Positions 51,330 through 62,411 of a stretch of DNA of 64,000 nt are shown piece by piece (position 1 is the first letter of the stretch; every line of letters starts with the position of its first letter). Location: NCBI GenBank assembly GCA_905234985.1, contig CAJOJQ010000014.1, positions 62,001 to 126,000 of the forward strand. The letters are read 5' to 3'. The translations under genes were made by a program, and so were the position numbers. This DNA is from an uncultured Christensenellaceae bacterium (GTDB taxonomy: Bacteria > Bacillota > Clostridia > Christensenellales > Aristaeellaceae). The notes under the pieces were generated by a model that saw only the letters and a program-made list of their open reading frames with translations, was not told where the DNA came from and did no database searches.

Positions 51330-52422
51330 CGGCCAGGGGCCAGGCGGAGAGGACCCGTCCGACCCCGTATCGAAAGGAGCGCTCCGGCACGCTTTCCGCC
51401 GCGATGAGGGGAACGGTGACGAGCGTTTGTCCCTGATCGGTGAGCCTGGCCGTGCCGATCACCTGCCCCTTTTCTACCCCGGCGGGCAGAGATTCGGGCA
51501 GGTCGATCAGCAGATCGGGCCAGGCAGTATCAGGCACGGGGGCGGAAACGTCGCTTCGGGCGACGGCGCGCACAGCAGCCCGCACGCCGCCGGAAACAGG
51601 GATTTCCCGCACGGTTTCTCCGGCGTTTAACACCGTGACCATCTGCCAGTTATCAAAGCCCCGATCCAGCAGCGCCGCCGCCTCGTCGAACCAGTCGGGG
51701 CAGGAAAGCACCACGCCGATCAATTCCAGCCCGTCCCGTTCTGCGGCGAAGACCAGACAGCGGCCCGCCGCTTTGGTATAGCCCGTTTTCACGCCCAAGG
51801 TCCCGGCGTAGGTGCTTAGCAGCTTGTTTTTGTTGGTCAGCACCCGGTCGTATTCATGATCGGCCCAGGGCAGGGACGCCCGCTGGGTGCCCACGATCTC
51901 CCGGAAAGTGGGGTTCTTCATGGCCTCCTGGGCGATGAGGGCCAAATCCCAGGCGGTGGTGTGGTGGCCGTCGGCAGGCAGGCCGTGGGGGGTGGTGAAC
52001 ACCGTGTTTTCACAGCCGATTTCCGCCGCCCGGTCCGTCATCATGCGGCAGAATGCCTCTACCGACCCGCCGATGTACTCGGCGATGGCCACCGCCGCGT
52101 CGTTGCCGCTGGCCAGCATGAGGCCGTAGAGCATTTGTTCCAGGGTCAATTGCTCGCCCAAGCCCAAATAGATGCTGGTGCCCGGCACGCCGTAGGCGTT
52201 TTTCCCGGCGGTAACGATATCGGAAAGATTGCCGTTTTCCAGGGCCACCAGGGCCGTCATGATCTTGGTGGTGGAGGCCATGGGCAGGGCCTCGTGGGCG
52301 TTGTTTTCGTACAGCACCCGCCCGGTTTTCGCCTCGATCAGGATTTCGGATTTCGCTTCGCAAAGAGCCGCCGCGGGCAGCAGGAGCAGAAGCAGCGAAA
52401 GGCAGAAGAGCGCTTTTTTCAT
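51319..52422 (-). CDS. dacF: D-alanyl-D-alanine carboxypeptidase (DacF type), probable C-terminal frameshift
   Basis: 367 residues from ATG 52422. A signal peptide (residues 1-22) precedes the SxxK serine protease domain: ASTTKIMTALVALENG (catalytic SxxK near residue 50), ASGNDAAVAIAEY (SxN, about residue 105) and VKTGYTKAAGRCL (KTG, about residue 213). A PBP5-type C-terminal beta domain follows (GETVREIPVSGGVRAAVRAVARSD). The enzyme trims pentapeptide side chains of peptidoglycan. As read it ends WPLAAGQ and lacks the membrane anchor, which is present in the next frame. It overlaps gerW by ATGA. The upstream 130 codons of the track ORF are not part of it. Confidence 0.9.
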   Translation of the reverse strand: MKKALFCLSLLLLLLPAAALCEAKSEILIEAKTGRVLYENNAHEALPMASTTKIMTALVALENGNLSDIVTAGKNAYGVPGTSIYLGLGEQLTLEQMLYGLMLASGNDAAVAIAEYIGGSVEAFCRMMTDRAAEIGCENTVFTTPHGLPADGHHTTAWDLALIAQEAMKNPTFREIVGTQRASLPWADHEYDRVLTNKNKLLSTYAGTLGVKTGYTKAAGRCLVFAAERDGLELIGVVLSCPDWFDEAAALLDRGFDNWQMVTVLNAGETVREIPVSGGVRAAVRAVARSDVSAPVPDTAWPDLLIDLPESLPAGVEKGQVIGTARLTDQGQTLVTVPLIAAESVPERSFRYGVGRVLSAWPLAAGQ

Positions 52423-52817
52423 ACCTGCGTCCCTTCCTGCGCCGCGTTTTCTTTTTGGGGGATCAGGGCCTTGATGTCCTCCAGCAGCTGGGGCGCGCAG
52501 TTCACCGCCCGCTCCCAGGCGGTCAGATGCTGGGCGGGCAGCACCTTCACCCCGTCCTGGCCCACTACCAGGAACCCCACCGGCTGCACCGACACCCCCG
52601 CGCCTCCGCCACCTGCAAAGGGCGTGTCCGTCTCCGGCAGCTTGTTCAGGTCGTATTCCCCGCCGCCCGCCAAAAATCCGAAGCTCACCCGGGATACGGG
52701 GATGATGGTGGGGCCGTTTACCGTGGGAATGGGTTCGCCGATCACCGTGTTCACGTCCACCATGTCCTTGATGTTTTCCAGGGTGGTCTGCATTAAATCG
52801 CCGATGGGATGAGACAT
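52419..52817 (-). CDS. gerW: Sporulation protein GerW/YtfJ
   Basis: 132 residues from ATG 52817, with TGGAGGTGC upstream. HPIGDLMQTTLENIKDMVDVNTVIGEPIPTVNGPTIIPVSRVSFGFLAGGGEYD and the Gly-rich PFAGGGGAGVSVQPVGFLVVGQDGVKVLPA are signatures of YtfJ/GerW, needed for normal spore germination in Bacillus. It is co-transcribed with the DUF2953 gene upstream (YtfI equivalent) and dacF downstream, the standard order in spore-forming Firmicutes. A heptamer inverted repeat separates it from DUF2953. Confidence 0.94.
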   Translation of the reverse strand: MSHPIGDLMQTTLENIKDMVDVNTVIGEPIPTVNGPTIIPVSRVSFGFLAGGGEYDLNKLPETDTPFAGGGGAGVSVQPVGFLVVGQDGVKVLPAQHLTAWERAVNCAPQLLEDIKALIPQKENAAQEGTQV

Positions 52818-52849
52818 ATAGCACCTCCAGATTTTTGTGAGAAGCTGCT

Positions 52850-52960
52850 CAGAGTTGAGAGTTGGGAGTTGAGAGTTGAGATAAAGATAGCTGATATTTG
52901 GAGATTCTTGACTGAACACACTATATCATCTCCACTCTCAACTCTCCACTCTCAACTCTG
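52850..52960. repeat. Heptamer-armed inverted repeat, copy G (GAGAGTT class)
   Basis: Left arm CAGAGTT GAGAGTT GGGAGTT GAGAGTT GAGAT. Inner ends AAAGATAGCTG and CACTATATCAT. Right arm CTCCACT CTCAACT CTCCACT CTCAACT CTG. It overlaps the last codons and the stop of the DUF2953 gene and lies inside the DUF2953-gerW operon. Confidence 0.9.
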
Positions 52961-53485
52961 ATCTTGCCCTCTTTTCCATATGATCCAAGCCGCTAACAGT
53001 ATGCCCAATCGGCTTTCCGCTATACATACGGCCCGCAGCGCCGTTTTGCCGCCCAGGACGGGCACGCACTGAAAGCGCAGAAGGGGCAGAGCGCCGCCGA
53101 CGGCCCGGAGCGTTCCGGCGGTCAGGGCCAGGGCCGCCGCGTCCTGCCCGCCCAAGCGCAGGAACGCGCGCAGGGTGTTCACGCGCACCAGCCGCCCCAG
53201 GGCCGCGTTTTTGCCGTTGGCTTTGAGCAGCAGGCCCAGCAGCTTCACGCCCAGGCCCGCCCGGTTTTTCCTTTGGGGGAGGGGCAGGCGCTTTCCGTGA
53301 AAGGCCGCCGTCAAATGCAATTGTCCCGCCGCGTTCCGCGCCAGAGAAAAATCCGCCTGCTGCCGCAGGCCCCACACCATCAGGCCCGCCGCGCACCGCA
53401 GCCCGTTTTCATCCCACTGCACCCGCACCCCCGCTCGCACCGGCGCAATCAGCAGCAGAAAAACCGCCGTCAGCCACCAGGCCAC
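52952..53485 (-). CDS. DUF2953 membrane protein (YtfI-like)
   Basis: 177 residues from GTG 53485, with GGGAGGGAG 5 nt upstream. An N-terminal membrane helix (AWWLTAVFLLLIAPVRAGVRVQW) is followed by GLRCAAGLMVWGLRQQADFSL, the DUF2953 core, and a second hydrophobic region (LGILLAAWIIW) near the C-terminus. The family is encoded next to gerW/ytfJ across spore-formers and is thought to act in sporulation. The last residues GQDQS and the stop codon are encoded by the arm of repeat G, so the natural C-terminus may have been replaced. Confidence 0.82.
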   Translation of the reverse strand: MAWWLTAVFLLLIAPVRAGVRVQWDENGLRCAAGLMVWGLRQQADFSLARNAAGQLHLTAAFHGKRLPLPQRKNRAGLGVKLLGLLLKANGKNAALGRLVRVNTLRAFLRLGGQDAAALALTAGTLRAVGGALPLLRFQCVPVLGGKTALRAVCIAESRLGILLAAWIIWKRGQDQS

Positions 53486-53544
53486 CGCGCTCCCTCCCTT
53501 CCTGTTCCCTTGCCTATTCTGGCGACCCGCGGAAAAAATCATAC

Positions 53545-53569
53545 AAAAAAGCCCCGGAAAATCCGGGGC
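53545..53569 (-). terminator. Terminator of small secreted protein gene B
   Basis: GCCCCGG / CCGGGGC stem with an AAAAAA run (TTTTTT on the minus strand), the same stem as at 50542. Confidence 0.85.
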
Positions 53570-53590
53570 CGAAGGGGGAAGGAACGCAGA

Positions 53591-54025
53591 TTACTTCCAC
53601 GTCCACCAGAAGCGGGTGTAGGAGGGGTCGCTGTCGTATTCATAGGAACCGTCCGAATACCGAACGCCGGTGATGGCAATGCACACAGCGCAGACGCTGG
53701 TGATTTTGGCGTTCTTCAGGAAAATTTCGGGGGACATGATGGTTTCATAGGGCGCGATTTCCTGCTTCAGGGTATCGGTTGTGGTCGGACCGTTCTGGTT
53801 ATAGAACTCGTCGCAGGTGTAGTAGGTCACTTCATAGTATTTTACGGCTTTGGTAGGATTCGTATTCTTGACTTCAAACCTGAACGATAAGGTTTTGGTA
53901 CTCACCTTTCTTACAGTGCTTTCGGACTGATCGGGAACGATCACGGAAACACCGTAGGCGAAAGAGGTGAGCGGGATGGACAGCACGAGTACGAACAGGA
54001 GCAAAACGGCCAGCGCTTTTTTCAT
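53591..54025 (-). CDS. Small secreted protein B (paralog of 50592)
   Basis: 144 residues with a signal peptide, MKKALAVLLLFVLVLSIPLTSFA. The mature domain, TKTLSFRFEVKNTNPTKAVKYYEVTYYTCDEFYNQNGPTTTDTLKQEIAPYETIMSPEIFLKN, then AITGVRYSDGSYEYDSDPSYTRFWW, aligns with paralog A. Two Cys (CAVC) near residue 112 are not in paralog A. The leader AAAGGATGCTGTTCGT before the ATG, the promoter and the terminator are all shared with A, so this is a duplicated transcription unit now flanking the dacF-gerW-DUF2953 block. Function unknown. Confidence 0.85.
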   Translation of the reverse strand: MKKALAVLLLFVLVLSIPLTSFAYGVSVIVPDQSESTVRKVSTKTLSFRFEVKNTNPTKAVKYYEVTYYTCDEFYNQNGPTTTDTLKQEIAPYETIMSPEIFLKNAKITSVCAVCIAITGVRYSDGSYEYDSDPSYTRFWWTWK

Positions 54026-54072
54026 ACGAACAGCATCCTTTCTTTTATTGATGGGTATATTTCTTCCCCCGT

Positions 54073-54101
54073 ATATTACCATAGGTTCATTTTTTTGTCA
54101 A
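54073..54101 (-). promoter_or_regulatory. Promoter of secreted protein gene B
   Basis: TTGACA and TAATAT on the minus strand are separated by 17 bp. CCTTTCGTTCCATTT lies about 5-20 bp upstream, shared with paralog A. Confidence 0.7.
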
Positions 54102-54141
54102 GGACCAAATGGAACGAAAGGTCAAAAAACGGCCGCTTCTC

Positions 54142-54221
54142 GTAACCATTCAGGTATTTCTGGGGGAAACCATTCTTTGGCCCCCCAAAGAATGGTTTCC
54201 CCCAGTTACGTGAATGGTTAC
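54142..54221. repeat. GGGGAAACC/CTTTGG hairpin, copy 2, with outer GTAACCATTCA arms
   Basis: A perfect 21-bp inverted repeat CTGGGGGAAACCATTCTTTGG / CCAAAGAATGGTTTCCCCCAG with a CCCC loop (54160-54205) is nested in a second inverted repeat GTAACCATTCA / TGAATGGTTAC. There is no T-run. The remaining bases between the two genes (54222-54414) hold one terminator and no ORF I can support. Confidence 0.85.
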
Positions 54222-54380
54222 CACTTCTCTTCCCTCCGGTCAGCTAAATGCGTCCTTGAAAACAGAATTCCTTCTGCCGGCTTGTTTGCACGGCGGAACT
54301 GTTATCGCGAATCCGGGACGCTGCATTTTTGCGCGTCTGCGCGGCCTCAAACGCAAAAAGCTAAAAAAGGAGTAAAAAAG

Positions 54381-54402
54381 GGCCGCAAAACGGCCTTTTT
54401 TT
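54381..54402 (+). terminator. Orphan rho-independent terminator upstream of the PFOR promoter
   Basis: GGCCG-CAAAA-CGGCC followed by TTTTTTT. No plus-strand gene precedes it within 490 bp, so it either ends a small RNA from the intergenic region or insulates the PFOR promoter. Confidence 0.7.
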
Positions 54403-54414
54403 CCATTCGCTTGC

Positions 54415-54444
54415 TTGACAGAAGCGGTTCGGAAGCCGTATAAT
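54415..54444 (+). promoter_or_regulatory. Promoter of the PFOR gene
   Basis: TTGACA and TATAAT, both consensus, are separated by 18 bp, 72 bp before the ATG. A strong promoter fits a highly expressed central enzyme. Confidence 0.75.
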
Positions 54445-54501
54445 GTTGAATTGGAGAAGAAGCGGGAAAAATACGGGTTTTCCGCATCTTATAATTCTTA
54501 A

Positions 54502-58083
<3,582 letters not shown>

Positions 58084-58104
58084 TTCTTTCCGGAACTATA
58101 ACCC

Positions 58105-58136
58105 CGGGGCTGTCTCACACGAGGCAGCCCCTTTAA
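58105..58136 (+). terminator. Terminator of the PFOR gene, CTGTCTCAC-type loop
   Basis: GGGGCTG / CAGCCCC stem with inner TCTCAC-ACGAGG, then CTTTAAAA. The loop half resembles the terminator at 17005. Confidence 0.85.
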
Positions 58137-58143
58137 AACGCAG

Positions 58144-58172
58144 TTGAAAAAAACGCCTGTTTATGGTAAAAT
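58144..58172 (+). promoter_or_regulatory. Promoter of the NAGPA-CotH-PIG-L operon
   Basis: TTGAAA and TAAAAT are separated by 17 bp, about 110 nt upstream of the first ATG. It also fits a housekeeping sigma factor rather than an obvious sporulation promoter. Confidence 0.6.
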
Positions 58173-58280
58173 TGTCACCGCCTGATTGCGGAAAATATCG
58201 CCGAAAAGGGACGCTTTCAGACAAAAAACGGCACGGGATACAACGTTTTTTTACTGTTATCCGGGAAAGGTGAAGCGCTG

Positions 58281-59501
58281 ATGATACACAAAAGCACCCG
58301 TCTGGCGGCGTTTTTCTGCGCGGCGATCCTGCTGGCGGGCCTGTTTTCATGTCCCGCGCTGGCGGAAGAATACCGCACCCTGCGGGAAGGCGATTCCGGG
58401 CAGGACGTGATTCGCTTAAAAACGCGGATGTACGAATTAGGCTACTTTAAATCGCTGAACTTTTCCGATACCTATAACCAAACCACCGTGGAGCGGGTGA
58501 AGCAGCTGCAAAAGAAGAACGGCTTAAAGCAGGACGGAATCGCCACCCCGGAATTGCAGGAGCTGATCTTCTCCGATGACTGCGTATTCCAGGCCCCCAC
58601 GCCGAAACCGGCGGCGACCCCCAAGCCGCAGACGGCTGCCGTGCAAACGGAAACGTCGGCCTGGCCGGAGGTGAACGAACAGGGCTTTTTGGCGGAAGGC
58701 TCCGAACCCTTTGTCTATGAAAACGCCGCGGACGGGCTGTGGGCCTATATCAGCCCAAACATCCATATCGAAATCCGTCGGTATGAGGATACGTCCATCA
58801 AACTGATGTGGTTTGAAACGTCCATAGCGCTGAGCGAACGGGTGAAGCTCCGTTCCCTGCGAGTATCCGAGAAAAAGAGCGGAACCTTCAGGCAGCCCGC
58901 GGATATCCTGGCCAAATACGATAACGTGGTGCTGGCGTTCAGCGACGATTTTTACGGCTACCGGACGCGGTACGAGGGAAAGCACGAGGGCATTATCATC
59001 CGGGACGGCCAGATCGTCGCCGAATCCACGGTGAAGGCGTCCAGCAAAAAATTCCCGCCCCTGGAGATTCTGGCGCTGTTCGAGGACGGCTCCATGAAGA
59101 CCTTTGAAAGCGACGAAAAGACGGCCCGGGAATACCTGGACATGGGCGTGACCGATACCTTCGCCTTCGGCCCCATCCTGGTGCAGGACGGCGAAATCAG
59201 AGCGGACATTTACACCTACGACAAGACCCGGCGGGAACCGCGCACCGCCATCGGCATGATCGCGCCGCGCCAGTATCTGGTGCTGACGGCGGTGGGACGC
59301 CGCACCAACAGCAAGGGCGCGTCGTTCCTGTGGCTGGCCGAAAAAATGCTTGAAAAGGGCGCGGTAGAAGCGCTGAATTTGGACGGCGGCAATACGTGCA
59401 GCCTGATCTTCATGAACAAGCTCCTCAATCGGCCCGACAACGTGCAGAAAAAGGATATTCGCTACGTTTCCGGGCTGATCGGAGTAATGGAGGAGGAATG
59501 A
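58281..59501 (+). CDS. Secreted peptidoglycan-binding and phosphodiester glycosidase (NAGPA) protein
   Basis: A 406-residue exported protein with a signal peptide (RLAAFFCAAILLAGLFSCPALAEE). Residues 33-95 are a PG_binding_1 domain (LREGDSGQDVIRLKTRMYELGYFKS ... TTVERVKQLQKKNGLKQDGIATPELQELI). A Pro/Thr linker (APTPKPAATPKPQTAAVQTE) leads to residues 170-406, a NAGPA-type domain with YRTRYEGKHEGIIIRDG, RTAIGMIAPRQYLVLTAVGR and ALNLDGGNTCSLIFMNKLLN, the catalytic block. NAGPA proteins cleave GlcNAc from phosphodiesters (GlcNAc-1-P linkages). The gene overlaps cotH by ATGA. Confidence 0.87.
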   Translation: MIHKSTRLAAFFCAAILLAGLFSCPALAEEYRTLREGDSGQDVIRLKTRMYELGYFKSLNFSDTYNQTTVERVKQLQKKNGLKQDGIATPELQELIFSDDCVFQAPTPKPAATPKPQTAAVQTETSAWPEVNEQGFLAEGSEPFVYENAADGLWAYISPNIHIEIRRYEDTSIKLMWFETSIALSERVKLRSLRVSEKKSGTFRQPADILAKYDNVVLAFSDDFYGYRTRYEGKHEGIIIRDGQIVAESTVKASSKKFPPLEILALFEDGSMKTFESDEKTAREYLDMGVTDTFAFGPILVQDGEIRADIYTYDKTRREPRTAIGMIAPRQYLVLTAVGRRTNSKGASFLWLAEKMLEKGAVEALNLDGGNTCSLIFMNKLLNRPDNVQKKDIRYVSGLIGVMEEE

Positions 59502-61189
59502 GCATGCTGAAAAAGGCGGCGGCGCTCCTGTGCGCGCTGATGCTCCTGCTGTCGGCCGTTCCCTGCGTGGCGGCGGAGAGCATCACGGATTTATGGGTTT
59601 CTTCGGACGGGAGCAAGGGAAGCGACGCCATCGCGTGGTGCAAGGCGGAAAACAAGAATTATACCTTTTACCTGTTCCTGCCGGGCAACGTGGATATCGC
59701 CTCCCTGAAAATCGGGTTCACGGGCGCGAAGGCGGTCACCGTTCAAGGCAAAAAGATACACAGCGGCGATTCCGCCGATTTTTTGAAGCCGGGGCAGCAG
59801 TATACCGTGACCGCCGGGAAAAAGTATACTCTGCACGTGATGCAGGGCAGCCCGGGGTTTCCGGCGGTGTATATCACCACCCAATCGGGGCGGCTGACGG
59901 CCATCCACAAAAACAAGGCGAACAAGGAACCGGGCACGCTGCTGTTCGTTTCCGCCAAGGGGGAAACGGAATACGACGGCGGGCTGAAATATATCCGGAT
60001 GCGCGGCAATTCCTCCACCACCTTCAAAAAGAAGAATTACCAGATCAAGCTGACGGATGGCGCGAATCTGGCGGGCATGGGCAAATGCAAAACCTGGGTA
60101 CTTACCGGCAATTCCCGGGACAAGAGCCTGCTGCGCAACCAGATCACCCTGGACATGGCGGCCTATGCCGGAATGAAATATACCCCCGAGCATATCGGCG
60201 CGGAGCTGTACATCAATCACGAATACATGGGCTTTTATCTGTTCGGGGAAAAGGTGATGGTGGACGACGACCGGGTATCCATCACGGACCTGGAGGAAAT
60301 CACCGAAGGGCTGAACGAAAAGGCGCTGTCCTCCTACAGCCTGGCCGGTTCCAAAACGGCCAAGGCCGGGCAGTATAAGGCGTACAATATCCCCAACGAC
60401 CCCGAGGACATTACCGGCGGCTATCTGGTGGAGTTTGAAAGCTACGCCGTGCGCTACAAGGAAAACGAAAGCGTTTACCACACCACGAAGAAAAACACCC
60501 TGGCCGTCAAAAGCCCGGAATACTGCTCCGTGGCCCAGATGAAGTATATTTCCGGCTATATGCAGAGTTTTGAAAACGCCATCTTCGCCAGGGACGGCGT
60601 CGATCCCGCCAGCGGGAAGCACTATGCCGAATTTGTGGATTTTGATTCCCTGGTGAATAAATACCTGGTGGAGGAGGTCAGCAAGAATTACGACGGCAAT
60701 TCCTCCAGCATGTTCTTCTATAAGGATCGGGACGAAATCGACCCCATGATGTACGCCGGACCCTGCTGGGACTATGACAGCGCCTATGCCAGCTATGCCC
60801 GGGAGGACAACGCCAAAAACGTGCTGACCGGGAAAAAGCTGTGGATCGGCAACGCCACCGGCGGCAGGCTCTGGTGGCCCGCGCTGTACAAGCAGACGGA
60901 TTTTTACGCGGCGGTGACGGCCCGGTATCGGGACGTGTTTCGCAAAGCGATGAACATTCTGCTGGGCACGGAAACGGACGAAACGGGCACGCTGCGCTCC
61001 ATCGACGAGTACGCCAAGGATATTCAAAAAAGCGCGGAAATGAATTTCGCTCGGTGGCCCATCCCCAAAAGCTCCTCAACGGCGGCCCAGACGGGCAACA
61101 CCTTTGAAGCGAACATCACTTATTTGAAGAATTTCATCAGGGAACGCCAAGGCTTTTTGGATGAAACCTGGTTAGGAGAAACGCCGTGA
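59498..61189 (+). CDS. CotH-type secreted protein kinase
   Basis: 563 residues from ATG 59498 (overlapping the previous stop); ATG 59504 is equally possible. A signal peptide (MLKKAAALLCALMLLLSAVPCVAAE) is followed by an Ig-like N-terminal domain (residues 25-140) and the CotH kinase core: YIRMRGNSSTTFKKKNYQIKL (nucleotide loop and Lys), LLTGNSRDKSLLRNQITLDMA, GAELYINHEYMGFYLFGEKVMVDDDRV, NYDGNSSSMFFYKD, and PCWDYDSAYASY (metal-binding Asp). In Bacillus CotH phosphorylates spore-coat proteins; the secreted form here may act on the cell or spore surface. It overlaps the PIG-L gene by GTGA. Confidence 0.92.
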   Translation: MSMLKKAAALLCALMLLLSAVPCVAAESITDLWVSSDGSKGSDAIAWCKAENKNYTFYLFLPGNVDIASLKIGFTGAKAVTVQGKKIHSGDSADFLKPGQQYTVTAGKKYTLHVMQGSPGFPAVYITTQSGRLTAIHKNKANKEPGTLLFVSAKGETEYDGGLKYIRMRGNSSTTFKKKNYQIKLTDGANLAGMGKCKTWVLTGNSRDKSLLRNQITLDMAAYAGMKYTPEHIGAELYINHEYMGFYLFGEKVMVDDDRVSITDLEEITEGLNEKALSSYSLAGSKTAKAGQYKAYNIPNDPEDITGGYLVEFESYAVRYKENESVYHTTKKNTLAVKSPEYCSVAQMKYISGYMQSFENAIFARDGVDPASGKHYAEFVDFDSLVNKYLVEEVSKNYDGNSSSMFFYKDRDEIDPMMYAGPCWDYDSAYASYAREDNAKNVLTGKKLWIGNATGGRLWWPALYKQTDFYAAVTARYRDVFRKAMNILLGTETDETGTLRSIDEYAKDIQKSAEMNFARWPIPKSSSTAAQTGNTFEANITYLKNFIRERQGFLDETWLGETP

Positions 61190-62361
61190 AAAGCATACGC
61201 CGTTTTGTGACCGCCGCCTTTGCCGTCCTCCTTCTTCTGGCGGGAAGCGCCGCTTCCGCAGTCGAAAAGGAGCCGGGGGACATTACTTCCCGCTGCTCCA
61301 TTACGGTGAGCGAGAACAAGAACAGCCTGAAAAGCATGACGGGCAGCAATTACACCGCCTACTGGCAAGGAAAGCCGGGCAGCGTGATCACCGTAAAAAC
61401 AAAAGGCGGCGACGCGGCCCAGGGCGTGTGCGTTTCCTTCCACGGCGCCCCCGCCGCCCTGACGGCCAGGGACTTGGAGGGCAACGTGATCGGACGCGGC
61501 AGCGCCCGGTTTGAAAACGACTATATCGCCTTTGACCGGCCCGTGCAGGGCTTTACGCTGACCAACGCGGACGAAAGCACGGTGGAAATCAGCAAGCTGC
61601 AGGTGGTGCAGGCGGGTGAGCTGCCCTCCTGGGTGCAAAGGTGGGACATCCTGGAAGAAAAAGCCGATCTGATGCTGATCTCCACCCACCCGGACGACGA
61701 GCTGCTGTGGTTCGGCGGCATGCTGCCCACCTATTCCCGCGCGCTGGGCAAAAAAGTCATGGTGGTATACATGGTGGGCGGCAACAACCCCAAGCGGAAA
61801 AACGAACTGCTGGACGGGCTGTGGACCTGCGGCGTGCGGTATTACCCGGAAATCGGCTGCTTCCCGGATATGGGCGCGTCCTCCCATGACAGCGTGATCC
61901 GGAACTGGGGCGAAGGGGAAGCGGAAAAACGAATCGTTGAAATGCTGCGGAAATACCGCCCGGACGTGGTGGTCACCCAGGATATCCAGGGCGAATACGG
62001 GCATTTTCATCATATCGTCACCGTGGAGGCGGCCATTCAGGCGGTGACGGCGCTTTCGGCGGATGAAGCCTACGCCCCGGAAACCGCCGCCCTGTATGGG
62101 GCGTGGGCGCCCAAGAAGCTGTATCTGCATCTCTATCCGGAGAACCAGATCATTTTTGACTGGCGGCAGCCCCTGGATTGCTTCGACGGAAAAACGTCCC
62201 TGCAGGTAGCCAAGGAAGCGTTCAAAAAGCACGTTTCCCAGCAGAAGGGACGCTATACCGTGTCCGACACGGGAAAACTGAATTGCAGCGTGTTCGGCCT
62301 GTATTATTCTTCCGTTGGGCAGGACGTGCTGCACAAGGACTTATTTGAAAATATTCAATAA
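61186..62361 (+). CDS. Secreted PIG-L/LmbE family deacetylase
   Basis: 391 residues from GTG 61186. A signal peptide (RRFVTAAFAVLLLLAGSAASA) precedes a beta-rich domain (residues 30-150) and the LmbE fold: ADLMLISTHPDDELLWFGGMLPTYSRALGKKVMVVYMVGG with the zinc-binding HPDDE (about residue 167), and DIQGEYGHFHHIVTVEAAIQAV with the second zinc His (about residue 270). PIG-L enzymes remove acetyl from GlcNAc in glycolipids, polysaccharides or glycopeptides. Its coupling with NAGPA and CotH genes suggests joint processing of a GlcNAc-phosphate or glycan substrate outside the cell. Confidence 0.92.
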   Translation: MKSIRRFVTAAFAVLLLLAGSAASAVEKEPGDITSRCSITVSENKNSLKSMTGSNYTAYWQGKPGSVITVKTKGGDAAQGVCVSFHGAPAALTARDLEGNVIGRGSARFENDYIAFDRPVQGFTLTNADESTVEISKLQVVQAGELPSWVQRWDILEEKADLMLISTHPDDELLWFGGMLPTYSRALGKKVMVVYMVGGNNPKRKNELLDGLWTCGVRYYPEIGCFPDMGASSHDSVIRNWGEGEAEKRIVEMLRKYRPDVVVTQDIQGEYGHFHHIVTVEAAIQAVTALSADEAYAPETAALYGAWAPKKLYLHLYPENQIIFDWRQPLDCFDGKTSLQVAKEAFKKHVSQQKGRYTVSDTGKLNCSVFGLYYSSVGQDVLHKDLFENIQ

Positions 62362-62370
62362 ATGATGAAT

Positions 62371-62400
62371 CGCCGGAAGCATGGAAGCCTCCGGCGTTTT
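62371..62400 (+). terminator. Terminator of the NAGPA-CotH-PIG-L operon
   Basis: CGCCGGA / TCCGGCG stem with a 12-nt loop containing GGAAGC, then TTTTT; a second CCGGCG-TTTTTT follows. Confidence 0.87.
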
Positions 62401-62411
62401 TCCGGCGTTTT

